NCBI GenBank assembly: GCA_963580285.1
Contig: OY757010.1
Location: forward strand, 216,238,204 to 216,302,203
Direction of reading: 5' to 3'
Origin: Lucinisca nassula
Taxonomy: Eukaryota > Mollusca > Bivalvia > Lucinida > Lucinidae
Length of the DNA: 64,000 bases
Made by a program: the position numbers and the translations under genes. Each line of letters opens with the position of its first letter. Within the stretch, counting starts at the first letter, position 1. Positions 22,343-32,149 of the stretch are shown here, one piece after another. Below the pieces are notes generated by a model. It saw nothing but the letters and a program-made list of their open reading frames with translations. It was not told where the DNA came from and did no database searches.

Positions 22343-23154
22343 ATGTCTACAAACATTAGTATTGCCAGTGACTCAAGAGGCAGAAACCTTCCACATTACA
22401 TTAACTACAATACACCATTCTCAACATCCATTCATTTCATTCCAATCAGTACTCCAGGTGCAACTATTAACAAACTTCAACAGGCCATCAACTCTCAACT
22501 TACAACTCTCAACTACCACAAGAATCAAACACATCTATTACAATCATTGCAGGCATCTGTAACTTAACAGAGAAGCTTCACCATGCAGGTGGAATAGAGA
22601 TTGCTTACAACCACTCTCAGGAAAACATTCATAACCTCATACATACCATGCAAACACTCTCAAACATTTTCAATACTACCAACACTTCTCTTAGAATAGC
22701 AACCATTCCACCAGCATCACTTAAAAATTTGCTGTACATCAAATTACAAAAAACAGACTACATTACAGCAAATTCACAGATACAGCAATACAAACACAAC
22801 AGAAGCAATTAGAAACTGATATCATTCACATAAACAGAGCTATTTCAACTATTAATACACAGGCAGCACTCTCAACCATCAGCTGGGATAGGGATGTAAC
22901 TAAACTTTCAGTTCAAAGAAAGAGAAATACAATTACAAGAAAAAAAAATCTTCTTCACACACATGTATGATGGAGTTCACCCGGACAATTATCTTCAGGA
23001 GAAGTGGTTCAGAGTTCTTAGCAAGTCTATACAAAATGATCTCGATATCAAAGTCTCAGTCAATGTAAGTAATGTTTCATCTTCCTCAGATGAATATGAA
23101 GAGGATGACCCACTAGAACGCTCATGGGACTACAAAAGACAAAAAACAAGCTGA
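22343..23154 (+). pseudogene. SGNH-hydrolase-like ORF, frameshifted
   Basis: SGNH (GDSL) hydrolases use Ser, Gly, Asn, Asp/His spread over conserved blocks. From the ATG at 22343: block I IASDSRGRNLP (Ser), a middle TPGATINKL (Gly), then in another frame IIAGICNLTEK (about 22545-22577; block III Asn), then in a third frame INRAISTINTQ and WDRDV (22835-22900), and finally MYDGVHPDNYL (22963-22995), block V with Asp and His. At least three frameshifts separate the blocks, so it is dead. It lies 1.7 kb after the Helitron helicase on the same strand; it may be Helitron cargo or a remnant of an Ngaro-type DIRS or CR1-type element, both of which carry SGNH-like ORFs. Confidence 0.7.
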
Positions 23155-23595
23155 AGCTCCAGTGACAGATTGTTTACTTTCCAATAAGTTATATGTTTTA
23201 AATCATTTGTTTCTTTCTTTTCAGATTTAACGGCCCGGTTAACACTGTATAGGTCAGTTTCGAGACGTTGCTTGCTATTTTCTCCTGCACTTATTTCTTA
23301 CAAAAACGTTGAGTTATTCAAAGCTTGTAGTTCTTTCCAATAATGCAGGCTTTCAATAAATAGTTTCGACTCTGCAAAGAACCATACAAATTTTAAGTAC
23401 ACTTTCATCATGTTACTTAATTCTAAAGAAAACTTCATGCACTCCCTAGCCCACCAATTCAATCTCTCTATCCTTAGCAGTGACACCCACTATCATACCT
23501 CTGCACAACATTTACTCATAGTGAGGGATATGATAATCTCTCGCTTCTTAGTCTCAATTGAAACCTATCTTTGCATTATACCATTAAAGGCAAAG

Positions 23596-23930
23596 TAGAA
23601 GTAAAACAAAGATCAGGAATTGATACAATTAACTTACTCCACCCATAAAAGACACCAAAGGGAAAGAAATACAAACATTAAGCGACCAGACCATAATGGA
23701 AGCAAAGTTGCCAACCGTGATTGGGTTAATTACCATGCATGCAGTCTGTCGTATAATATCCATGTTGTACCCAATCTTTTTATATCGAAGAATGATTTTA
23801 CGAAATTGGGTGCTGAAGTCATTGCGGTTATATATTTTTCTGAATTTATATACTAAGTCACCATAAAATTCGGGTTCCGATAGACCTTGTTGCAGAAGAG
23901 ATTTAAGTCCAATATTGAATTTTGAACACT
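23596..23930 (-). mobile_element. Penelope-like fragment with internal deletion
   Basis: The 3' tail (reverse complement TAGAAGTAAAACAAAGATC) and ~100 bp of 3' region are joined at about 23702 to RT C-terminal sequence (SEPEFYGDLVYKFRKIYNR on the minus strand). The intervening noncoding region is deleted. Confidence 0.8.
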
Positions 23931-24280
23931 GCACCATACTGTTTTACAACAAATTTCAATTACAGTCTACACACAATCCATTACATACTATGTGCTGAGG
24001 GATATGATAATCTCTTGCCTCCAACATACAAGTACATATACCTTACAAAAACACATACTAAAAATGCCTCTGCCGCAACAAATCGCAACAGTTTTACTTT
24101 GGATTTACTACATCTGGAGTGTACATGTATTCGTGTCTATCAAACAGGTATTTGGTCATAAAATGCACGGTGTTCTCTTTACTTGTTACATTGTTATAAA
24201 TTTGTTTTCTTCAAAATTTCTTGTCATTTTTCTTCATGCGTTGTTATCTTTGAGATCTTGTTCTGTATAGTTAGTTATAT

Positions 24281-24833
24281 TGTTACGAGCCAGGCGAAGC
24301 AGAAAGAAAAAGCAAACAAGCCTTTTGGAAAATTTTAACAAAATTTATTTACAAGTTAACTTTAACCTGTAGAAGTAAGAAAATTAAATGTACTTAGCTC
24401 TGTTATGAAATATCCTGAATGAATCTATTTTCCTTGATCCCACAGAATTCACAGTCCAAAATGAAAAGTAATATCCTTTAACAATCCAACACAGAATTTA
24501 GAAATAACTTTTCTTAAATGCCCAAACATCAAACTCCAAAGTCTGACTCAATGAGAAAAATCAAGCTCTTTTATAGACCCTAAGATTTCTCTAGAACATT
24601 CCAGAGGGCTGTGGAATAAGATGAGGTAATTTTCTAAAAATAATGCAACCCAGAACTTTCTGAAAGGTTCTGAAGTACTTTTCCTTGTAAACATGTTGTT
24701 TACAAAAATGAAATTAATCTGTGACTCAGTTTTCTAGAATCTTCTATAAGAAGATTAACAAGATATTTATAGCACTATTAGGTCACAGTAGGGTGCAAGT
24801 GGGAATCAGAAAAATACATTCTTATGCATAACA
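24281..24833 (-). repeat. 3' LTR (left in window)
   Basis: 553 bp, TGTTACGAGCCAGGCGAAGC to CTTATGCATAACA in the plus orientation. Fewer than ten differences from the other LTR by eye. Confidence 0.95.
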
Positions 24834-24845
24834 CTCCCCCTCTTC
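24834..24845 (-). other. Polypurine tract
   Basis: On the minus strand GAAGAGGGGGAG directly precedes the 3' LTR; it primes plus-strand DNA synthesis. Confidence 0.85.
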
Positions 24846-24978
24846 GAGGAAAAGAAAGATATATGTAATAAAGCTTTCTTTTGCTTTAAGAATAATAAAA
24901 TATTGAGCATAGCATATAAAATTACATGTATCTACAATCCACTTTAGTAAGAAAGAAAAACACAACTCCTGACACTGC

Positions 24979-25784
24979 TCAAGCTCTTGAAAGGGCATCA
25001 GGGATAATGTTATCTCTCCCTCTGATATGTCTTATGTCTAAATTATACTCTTGTAGCATAAGACTCCACCTGAGCAACCGCTGATTTTTGTTTTTCATTT
25101 TATGTATGAAAGTCAGTGGATTGTGATCACTGAAAACAACAATCGGTGCAGTAGTAGGGGTAAGATAAACTTCGAAATGTTGCAGAGCAAGAATTAGAGA
25201 CAAGCACTCTTTCTCTATGGTAGAGTAATTTCTCTGATGCTTATTAAACTTTTTGGAAAAGTAGCAAACTGGATGATCCACACCATTTTCATCTTCCTGC
25301 AACAAAACACTGCCTGCACCTACGTCACTAGCATCTACAGCTAGCTTAAACTCCTTTTCAAAGTTTGGTGCTAAGAGAACTGGTTCACTCTTGAGTATGG
25401 CTTTAAGTTTATCAAAAGCATTTTGGTATATTGCATTCCAATGGAATTTTGTTCTTTTGCTGAGCAAATTTGTCAAAGGCTCAGCAATGACAGAGAAATT
25501 ATTACAGAACTTTCTGTAATAACCAGCCATACCAAGAAATCGCATCAGCTGTCTTTTGCACGTGGGTACGGGAAAATTTGAGATAGCCTCAACTTTAGCA
25601 TCAATGGGTTTCACATGACCTTGACCTACAACATGACCTAGAAATGTCAAACTTGCATGGCAGAATTCACTTTTAGCAAGATTGATTGTCAATTTGGCAT
25701 TACTCAGTCTATCAAAGAATGCTCGAATAGTCCCAAGATGTTGATTCCACTGGTCGTTGTATATGATAACATCATCGATATAAG
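24979..25784 (-). pseudogene. Gypsy pol: RT C-terminal half and RNase H
   Basis: The frame opens with the catalytic YIDD (25771-25782), then LTFLGHVVG and the Gypsy RT thumb FLGMAGYYRKFC. RNase H follows with LAVDASDVGAGSVLLQ (first Asp), IEKECLSLILAL (Glu), VFSDHNPL (Asp) and ends HIRGRDNIIPDALSRA. RNase H removes RNA from the hybrid during reverse transcription. A frameshift near 25785 separates it from the RT N-terminal half. It is the last gene before the 3' LTR, which is unusual for Gypsy elements, where integrase normally comes last. Confidence 0.9.
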
Positions 25785-26206
25785 CACTGCAGCATTCCAG
25801 CCCCGCAAATTACCATGTTTCTTAAGCGCTGAAATGTTGCCGGAGAGTTTTTCGTTCCAAATGGCATGACTTTATAGTTAAATAATCCGTCTGGTGTTGT
25901 GAATGCCAAAACCCCCTTTGCTCTATCTGTGAGTGGAATTTGCCAAAATCCTTTCAGAAGGTCGAATTTCGTTATGTATTTGGCATTCCCGATGTTATCA
26001 ATGCAGTCATCCATTCTTGGAATAGGAAAGCTATCTGTTTTACTTAAGGAATTAACTTTCCTAAAATCTGTACACATACTATATGTCCCATCAGGTTTTG
26101 GTACTAGAATACAAGGAGAACTCCATTCACTTTGGCTGGGTTCAATAAAGTCATTATCTAATAGATACTGAACTTCTTCTTTAAGATATTTTTGTTTCAC
26201 AGGATT
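25785..26206 (-). pseudogene. Gypsy pol: RT N-terminal half
   Basis: Fingers and palm motifs in order on the minus strand: EEVQYLLDNDFIEPSQSEWS, CILVPKPDGTYSMCTDFRKV, FDLLKGFWQIPL, and VMPFGTKNSPATFQRL. Reading frame breaks just before the YIDD box. The upstream end is cut by a PLE at 26207. Confidence 0.9.
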
Positions 26207-26926
26207 TAAAAAGATTGGGTACAACATGGATATTATACGACAGACTGCATGCATGGTAGTTAACCCAATCACGGTTGGCAACTTTGCTTCCCTCTTTAAT
26301 TGCACGCCGGTGGGTCAGGCCTCAGATTCTATGACGGCTCCAACGTAAAGGCTTATTGAAAATTAAAGAGATAATGTTGGTTGGTGCCTGATGCTCTGTC
26401 TCTGGTCGGGCTCATCGGAGTCTAACTGTTGGTTTTCTTTTGCTCTAGCATTTTAGTGGTTTCTTGCTGTCGAGTCCTCACCGTTGTCTCACCTCTGTGG
26501 TTCTTTGATTTCTGTGTTCACGGAGATGTTGCACTGATGAGTTAGGAGGCCTTCATGCGGACTGAACAAATTATTTGTCTAAATCGCGACGGAAGTAAGG
26601 GCGAGGATTGTGGCCACGTAAAATCGATTTAAGCCCCCCAGTGGAAATCTTCCACTGACCGTTCCAAGGCGGCTCTTCTGTGGCGATTTATTTATGTTGT
26701 TGTTTGTTACTTACTGTGTGTATCACTTGTGTCTTTTAATTTTGGATGGCCATATGGCCATTTTGTGGGAAAGTAACTGTCCATATGGCCTTCCTTTGTT
26801 TAGGTTTCCATTATGGTCTGGTCGCTTAATGTTTGTATTTCTTTCCCTTTGGTGTCTTTTATGGATGGAGTAAGTTAATTGTATCAATTCCTGATCTTTG
26901 TTTTACTTCTACTTTTCATCCTGTAT
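26207..26926 (+). mobile_element. 5'-truncated Penelope-like insertion in Gypsy RT
   Basis: Begins with RT C-terminal codons (AAAAAGATTGGGTACAAC), continues through CCGGTGGGTCAGGCCTCAG, GATGCTCTGTCTCTGG and TTAGGAGGCCTTCATGCGG, and ends GATCTTTGTTTTACTTCTAC. The Gypsy coding sequence is continuous on both sides apart from this insertion; no target duplication is visible. Confidence 0.9.
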
Positions 26927-27105
26927 GGGTGTTGTTTTACAGGTTTAGACCCATTTATGTCCACATCGTGAAATATTTTGTCTGTCCGTGTTGGAATGTC
27001 AGTAAATAATTGTTCATATTCAAAAATCAGCTGTTTCAGTTCATTCCGCTGATTTGGCTATAGATGTGACAGTTTCTGGTCAAGATTCCGTAGAATGTCA
27101 GAATT
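26927..27105 (-). pseudogene. Gypsy pol: IN-RT connection
   Basis: The minus strand reads NELKQLIFEYEQLFTDIPTR, then the DVDINGSKPVKQHPYR block that in Gypsy pols precedes the RT fingers, with two stops. It links integrase (27106 on) directly to RT, showing that the IN-RT order is native and not caused by rearrangement. Confidence 0.85.
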
Positions 27106-27610
27106 CTAAAGTTTTGATGATGTGGGATCCGACTTCACTGAATTAATATCCTCACAGTCATTGTCACATGAATTAAGTGGAACAGAGCTAACTAGATTGA
27201 CTGATGTTAAAGATGTATTGTCCCTATCTATGTATTCCTTAAGCATGTTAATATGACATAGCTGCTTTAGCTTGCGCCTCCCAGGAGTGTTTATTATGTA
27301 ATTTACGTCACTGATCTTTTTGTCTACAGTGTATGGACCATAATACCTGGCCTGCAACGATTTTCCTGGAATAGGCAAAAGAGCTAGTACCTTATCACCT
27401 GGTTTAAAATTCCTTTCTTTTGTCCCTATGTCATATAGCTGTTTCATTTTCCTTTGGGCTGACTGAAGATTGGTCCGAGCAGCCTCACAAGCTTTTGAAA
27501 GTCTAGTTTTGAAATCAGACACATACTGAAGTAAATTCAGGGAGGTGTCATCATTGGAGAGAAATTTCTCTTTGAGAAGTTTCAAAGGACCACGAACAGT
27601 ATGGCCAAAT
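27106..27610 (-). pseudogene. Gypsy pol: integrase C-terminal domain
   Basis: RKMKQLYDIGTKERNFKPGD, KVLALLPIP and ARYYGPYTVDKKI form the GPY/F module of Gypsy integrases, with RRKLKQLCHINMLKEY after it. No chromodomain. A Helitron-like element at 27616-28355 separates it from the catalytic core. Confidence 0.9.
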
Positions 27611-27615
27611 ACTAA

Positions 27616-28355
27616 TTAGGGCCCCGCACTGAAAGTGTGGGTGCCCTATAGTAATCACTCTGTCCGTCCGTCTGTCCGTCTGTCCGTCCACAAATTTTTT
27701 TATCCTCCATAACTTTTTATTATTCCTGGATGGATTTAAATATTACTTGGCATCATTCTGTCCGTCTGTCTGTCTGTCTGTCCGTCTGTCCGTCCACAAA
27801 TTTTTTTATCCTTCATAACTTTCTTATTCCAGGATGGATTTAAATATTACTTGGCAGAAATGTTAACCATAATGTGATGGAGTGTTGCGCGCAAGACTCA
27901 GGTCCGTACCTCAAAGGTCAAGGTCATACTTAGAGGTTAAAGGTCAAAAAAGGGTCTTTCCTGTGTCCAATTAATAACTTTGTTATTATTCCTGGATGGA
28001 TTTAAATATTACTTGGCAGAAATGTTAACCATAATGTCACGAGGTGTCACACGCAAGACCCACAGCCGTACCTCAAAGGTCAAGGTCATACTTAGAGATA
28101 AAAGGTCAGAAAAGCGTCTTTTTCATTGTGTCCAATCTATAACTTTCTTATACCTGGATGGATTTAAATATTACTTAGCAGAAATATTAACCATAATGTG
28201 ACAGTGTGTCACGCGCAAGACCCAGGTCCATACCTCAAAGGTCAAGGTCATACTTAGAGGTGAAAGGAAAAAAAAACGTCTTTTTTAACATCAACATTTT
28301 CCTACTCCTCTGATAGCGCTGCCGGGGCCCTAGTCAGTTTCACTGACAGCTCTAG
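27616..28355 (+). mobile_element. Tandem-repeat Helitron-like (HINE/pearl-type) element D in Gypsy integrase
   Basis: Subterminal inverted repeats TAGGGCCCCG (27617-27626) and CGGGGCCCTA (28323-28332), a GTCCGTCTGTCCGTC core, about three ~155-165-bp repeats (GGATGGATTTAAATATTACT), a terminal hairpin GTCAGTTTCACTGAC (28333-28347) and the end CTAG followed by TT. The integrase reading frame resumes across it once one junction base is assigned to the element. Confidence 0.8.
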
Positions 28356-29090
28356 TTTAAATGGACTGAAGCCAAGAGATTCTTGCACAGATTCTCTAAC
28401 AGCAAATAAAAGGAGATGGATGCCTTCATCCCAATCCTTCTCTGTGTCAAAGCAATATGATCTTATCATGTTTTTTAATGTTTGATGGAATCTTTCAAGG
28501 GCGCCTTGACTTTCAGGATGATAGGCTGATGACTTATACTGTACAATGCCAAGTTCATGCATTACTTGTTGAAATATTCCAGACATAAAATTTGAGCCTT
28601 GGTCTGACTGAATAGATTTAGGAAGCCCAACAAATGTGAAAAACTTCACTAAGGCCTTGACGATTGTCTTAGTTTTGATATTTCTTAAGGGAATGGCTTC
28701 AGGAAAACGTGTGGAAGCACACATAATAGTCAAAAGATATTCACAGCCAGACTTAGTTCTGGGCAAGGGACCCACACAGTCTATAATTATTCGACTGAAA
28801 GGTTCATCAAAAGCAGGTATAGGCTGCAAGTGAGCCTTAGGTATAGTCTGATTGGGTTTGCCTACCATTTGGCATGTATGGCAGGACCTACAATGCTGAG
28901 AAACATCTGATTTTAACCCAGGCCAGTAAAAATGATTAAGAATCTTGTGATAGGTTTTATTTACACCTAAATGTCCTGAAATGGGAGTTTCATGTGCCAA
29001 GTTTAACATTTGGGAACGGTAAACCCGTGGAACCACTATCTGTGGTTGACAGTCCACTCGTCTTCTGCTGAGATGTCTGGTGGACGCCAT
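28356..29090 (-). pseudogene. Gypsy pol: integrase zinc-binding and catalytic core
   Basis: HHCC zinc finger: GHLGVNKTYHKI then CRSCHTC (about 28870-28985). DDE triad: IIDCVGPLP (first Asp, about 28770), IQSDQGSNF (second Asp, about 28605) and GALERFHQTL (Glu, about 28500). Integrase inserts the cDNA into host DNA. It directly follows gag-protease rather than RNase H. The 3' part is cut by element D. Confidence 0.92.
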
Positions 29091-29506
29091 TTTCTCATAA
29101 GAATGTCATTTTTGACATAATAACAGACTGGGACCTGAGATACTTCCTGCTCATCTAAGGCCCTTTCAAATAAAGGCGAAATTTCAGGATCCTTATGCTG
29201 TTCTATAGCTAGTTGAGACCCAGACATTATGTCATGGCCTAGATCTTAAGATGAGTTATTCTCATGAAAATCTGTCTGCTTATCAGGCAGGCTTGAAGAC
29301 AGAGACCTTGTTATCTCGTCATTAAAAGACTGACCCAAAAAGGTATCAGTTAAATCAAAATCCTGTTTCCCATCAGTTTGCTTGGCCTTACGTGCCATTG
29401 CCCTTGTGACTGCACAAGATGGATAAAGATCAGGAATTTCCTGCTCAATGGGATCAGACGGTTGGTCTATGCAAGGATTAGTAGTCAAAAGTGGGTTTAC
29501 CCACAA
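29036..29506 (-). pseudogene. Gypsy pol: protease-integrase linker
   Basis: Two open segments in shifted frames (29506-29246 and 29227-29036) with EIPDLYPSCAVTRAMARK and VCYYVKNDILMRKWRPP; the latter is the sequence that usually precedes the integrase zinc finger. Frameshifted relative to gag-protease at about 29500 and to integrase near 29050. Confidence 0.75.
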
Positions 29507-31301
29507 CCTTATCTCCAGCTAAGTCATTGCCTAGCAACAAATGAACACCTTTAAAAGGTAAAGAAGGTCTAATACCAACAGCCACTGAACCGGATACCAA
29601 GTCTGATGACAAATAAACGTTATGAAGCGGAACATTAACAAATCCACATTCCACACCCTGAATAAGGACACTTTGGCCCAAAGAAGTCTTCTCAGAAAAA
29701 GGCAGAGTATCTGCTAGAATAAGAGATTGAGAAGCTCCGGTATCTCGTAAGATTTTAATAGGGGTAGGATGGGCATAACTGTCACCATTTAGTGACACAA
29801 AACCATCTGATAAGAATGGTTCATAACACTCCATAACTGTATCAGTCTCAGATAATTTGGTATCAGAAAGAGTTTCCTCCCTTACACAGGACTGTGGTTT
29901 TGGCCTTATAGAAGTCAAGCCTGTAGGCTTAAGTTCCTCTTGTCTTTCTCTTTCTTTCCTTCGCTTTAATTTTAAACACTCAGAGATCAAATGACCTGTA
30001 TTTTTACAATAATAACAAACTACTTGAGATTGAGATAAGGGATTCTGGTCTTTGTTTTCACCAGAAGGTTTGGAAAAAGTTGGGCTTCTGTTTTCACCAG
30101 AAGGTTTGGAAGGATTCTGGCTTTTATTTTCACCAGAAAGTTTGGGCATAGTACTAGATGTATGGCTATAACTACCAGAAGGATTACTGGGATAGAATCT
30201 TGGACCTGTCTGTGGATTATAAGGTTTTCGAGGATAAGGCCTGTTCACAAATGAGACTTTATTAGTCAAAGCATAATCATCTGCCAAACGAGAAGCTTCC
30301 TCCAAAGTTTCAACCTGTCTCTCATCGAGAAAAGATTTAATGTCTGAATTTTTGCACCGTTTGAACTCTTCAACAAGGACATGCTGTCTAAGTTTGTCAT
30401 GATCAGAGCCTACTTTTTTAGAAGAACACCACCTATCAAATAATTGTTCTTTGGTTCGAGCAAATTCTACATGGGTCTGGGAAATTTCTTTTTTACAGTT
30501 CCTAAATTTCTGCCTGTAAGCCTCAGGGACCAACTCATATGCCTTAAGAATAAGCTCCTTAACCAGATCATAGTCTGAGCTTTGCTCGACAGTTAGCTGA
30601 GTGTAAATGTCTCGAGCCTTTCCGACAACAACGCTTTGCAAAAGTAAGGTCCAATGCTCTTTTGGCCATTTTAAATTTTCTGCAACTTTTTCGAAATGCA
30701 AAAAATACTTATCTACCTCTTTTTCCTGAAATGGGGGAACTAATCTGATATGCTTTGTGGCATCAAAGTAACTACCAGAGTCAAAAACAGGGGTAGGTTT
30801 CACCCTATCTTGACCCTGGAGTTCAAGTTCCTTCATCTTTAATTGAAAATGCCAGTTTTCTCTTTCTATTTCAAGTCGCTCTTCTTTTTCTAATTTTTCT
30901 TTCTGAAAGCGTTTCTCCATTTCTCTTTGTTTTTCCTTCTCTCTTTCTTCCATTTCTAATCTTTCCATCTGCATTTGTCTCTGCATTTCTCTTTCTTTTT
31001 CTTTCTCTCGTTCTTCCATCTCTAATCTTAATTTTTCTAACTCAATTTGCCTTCCTATTTCAATTTGTCTCATTTGTAATTCAGTATGTGAAACCATAAT
31101 GAGAGACAAAGCAGATGGATCGAAAAGTTCTTCATCAACAAAAAACTGTGCCAAAATATTCTTGATTTCTTGTTTTTTCATGCTTGTTTTAACAGCAGTG
31201 AACCCATAATGGGAAGCAATATCTAGCAAATCTGTCCTTTTGGCCAGATTAAACAACTCCTGAGTAGGCTGAGCCAAAAAGCTTCTCAAATCAAACGACA
31301 T
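29478..31301 (-). CDS. Gypsy gag-protease polyprotein (607 aa, intact frame)
   Basis: Starts at ATG 31301, 268 bases after the primer site. Residues ~1-65 are a helical N-terminal region (MSFDLRSFLAQPTQELFNLA). Residues ~70-165 form a long charged coiled coil rich in E, K, R and M. Residues ~175-345 are capsid: LVPPFQEKEVDKYFLHFEKV, YRQKFRNCKKE, LRQHVLVEEFKRC and ETLEEASRLADDYAL; the second half resembles the SCAN domain, which is known to derive from Gmr1-like gag. A Pro/Ser linker leads to the CCHC knuckle CYYCKNTGHLISEC. Near the end ILRDTGASQSLIL is the retropepsin active site (DTG). The frame ends shortly after protease. No env is present. Confidence 0.9.
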   Translation of the reverse strand: MSFDLRSFLAQPTQELFNLAKRTDLLDIASHYGFTAVKTSMKKQEIKNILAQFFVDEELFDPSALSLIMVSHTELQMRQIEIGRQIELEKLRLEMEEREKEKEREMQRQMQMERLEMEEREKEKQREMEKRFQKEKLEKEERLEIERENWHFQLKMKELELQGQDRVKPTPVFDSGSYFDATKHIRLVPPFQEKEVDKYFLHFEKVAENLKWPKEHWTLLLQSVVVGKARDIYTQLTVEQSSDYDLVKELILKAYELVPEAYRQKFRNCKKEISQTHVEFARTKEQLFDRWCSSKKVGSDHDKLRQHVLVEEFKRCKNSDIKSFLDERQVETLEEASRLADDYALTNKVSFVNRPYPRKPYNPQTGPRFYPSNPSGSYSHTSSTMPKLSGENKSQNPSKPSGENRSPTFSKPSGENKDQNPLSQSQVVCYYCKNTGHLISECLKLKRRKERERQEELKPTGLTSIRPKPQSCVREETLSDTKLSETDTVMECYEPFLSDGFVSLNGDSYAHPTPIKILRDTGASQSLILADTLPFSEKTSLGQSVLIQGVECGFVNVPLHNVYLSSDLVSGSVAVGIRPSLPFKGVHLLLGNDLAGDKVVGKPTFDY

Positions 31302-31568
31302 GTTTGCTTTTTGTTTGTTTTATAAAGTATTTATGGAAATACAGATTGAGGTTAATTTGACAAAGTTTTTTTTTTCGAAATGACAAGCCCAACGAGAATT
31401 TCACATGAAATGACAAGTACTATTTCACCTGAAATGACAATTCACATGAAATGACAATCCCCTATATGCCTATAGCCTGTGAAGCAACTGCCAAGTCTAT
31501 ATTTGACAAGAAATGACAATTACCTGCCGTCACATGAAATGTCGGTTTTAAAATGCTCGAAATGGTTT

Positions 31569-31586
31569 ATCCCGGACGAGCCCCCA
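31569..31586 (-). other. Primer-binding site, tRNA-Pro type
   Basis: On the minus strand TGGGGGCTCGTCCGGGAT, five bases after the 5' LTR. It equals the 18-nt complement of the tRNA-Pro 3' end used by gammaretroviruses such as MLV. Confidence 0.85.
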
Positions 31587-31591
31587 ATTTT

Positions 31592-32145
31592 TGTTACGAG
31601 CCAGGCGTAGCAGAAAGAAAAAGCAAACAAGCCTTTTGGACAATTTTAACAAAATTTATTTACAAGTTAACTTTAACCTGTAGAAGTAAGAAAATTAAAT
31701 GTACTTAGCTCTGTTATGAAATATCCTGAATGAATCTATTTTCCTTGATCCCACAGAATTCACAGTCAAAAAGGAAAAGTAATATCCTTTAACAATCCAA
31801 CACAGAATTTAGAAATAACTTTTCTTAAATGCCCAAACATCAAACTCCAAAGTCTGACTCAATGAGAAAAATCAAGCTCTTTTATAGACCCTAAGATTTC
31901 TCTAGAACATTCCAGAGGGCTGTGGAATAAGATGAGGTAATTTTCTAAAAAATACTGCAACCCAGAACTTTCTGAAAGGTTCTGAAGTACTTTTCCTTGT
32001 AAACATGTTGTTTACAAAAATGAAATTAATCTGTGACTCAGTTTTCTAGAATCTTCTATAAGAAGATTAACAAGATATTTATAGCACTATTAGGTCACAG
32101 TAGGGTGCAAGTGGGAATCAGAAAAATAAATTCTTATGCATAACA
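31592..32145 (-). repeat. 5' LTR (right in window)
   Basis: 554 bp, nearly identical to 24281-24833. Contains the element's promoter and polyadenylation signals in the minus orientation. Confidence 0.95.
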
Positions 32146-32149
32146 ATAT

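Larger units (their letters stand above)
24281..32145 (-). mobile_element. Ty3/Gypsy LTR retrotransposon, Gmr1-like gene order
   Basis: Complete borders: LTRs 24281-24833 and 31592-32145, TG..CA ends, 4-bp target duplication ATAT (24277-24280, 32146-32149), proline-type primer site and polypurine tract. On the minus strand the genes run gag, protease, integrase, reverse transcriptase, RNase H. IN before RT within a Gypsy-type pol is the hallmark of Gmr1-like elements. A PLE (26207-26926) and a Helitron-like element (27616-28355) interrupt it, and frameshifts occur in pol. Confidence 0.93.

Noticed and set aside
26530..26590. Hammerhead-ribozyme-like CTGATGAG..GTC in the Penelope-like 3' region
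   Set aside because: PLEs can carry hammerheads and CACTGATGAGTTAGG with a later ATTATTTGTC is suggestive, but the required GAAA is GAAC, stem II does not pair convincingly and changes between copies are not compensatory.
28356..31301. Retrovirus-like element with envelope
   Set aside because: After RNase H only the polypurine tract and LTR follow; no env ORF exists. It is an LTR retrotransposon.
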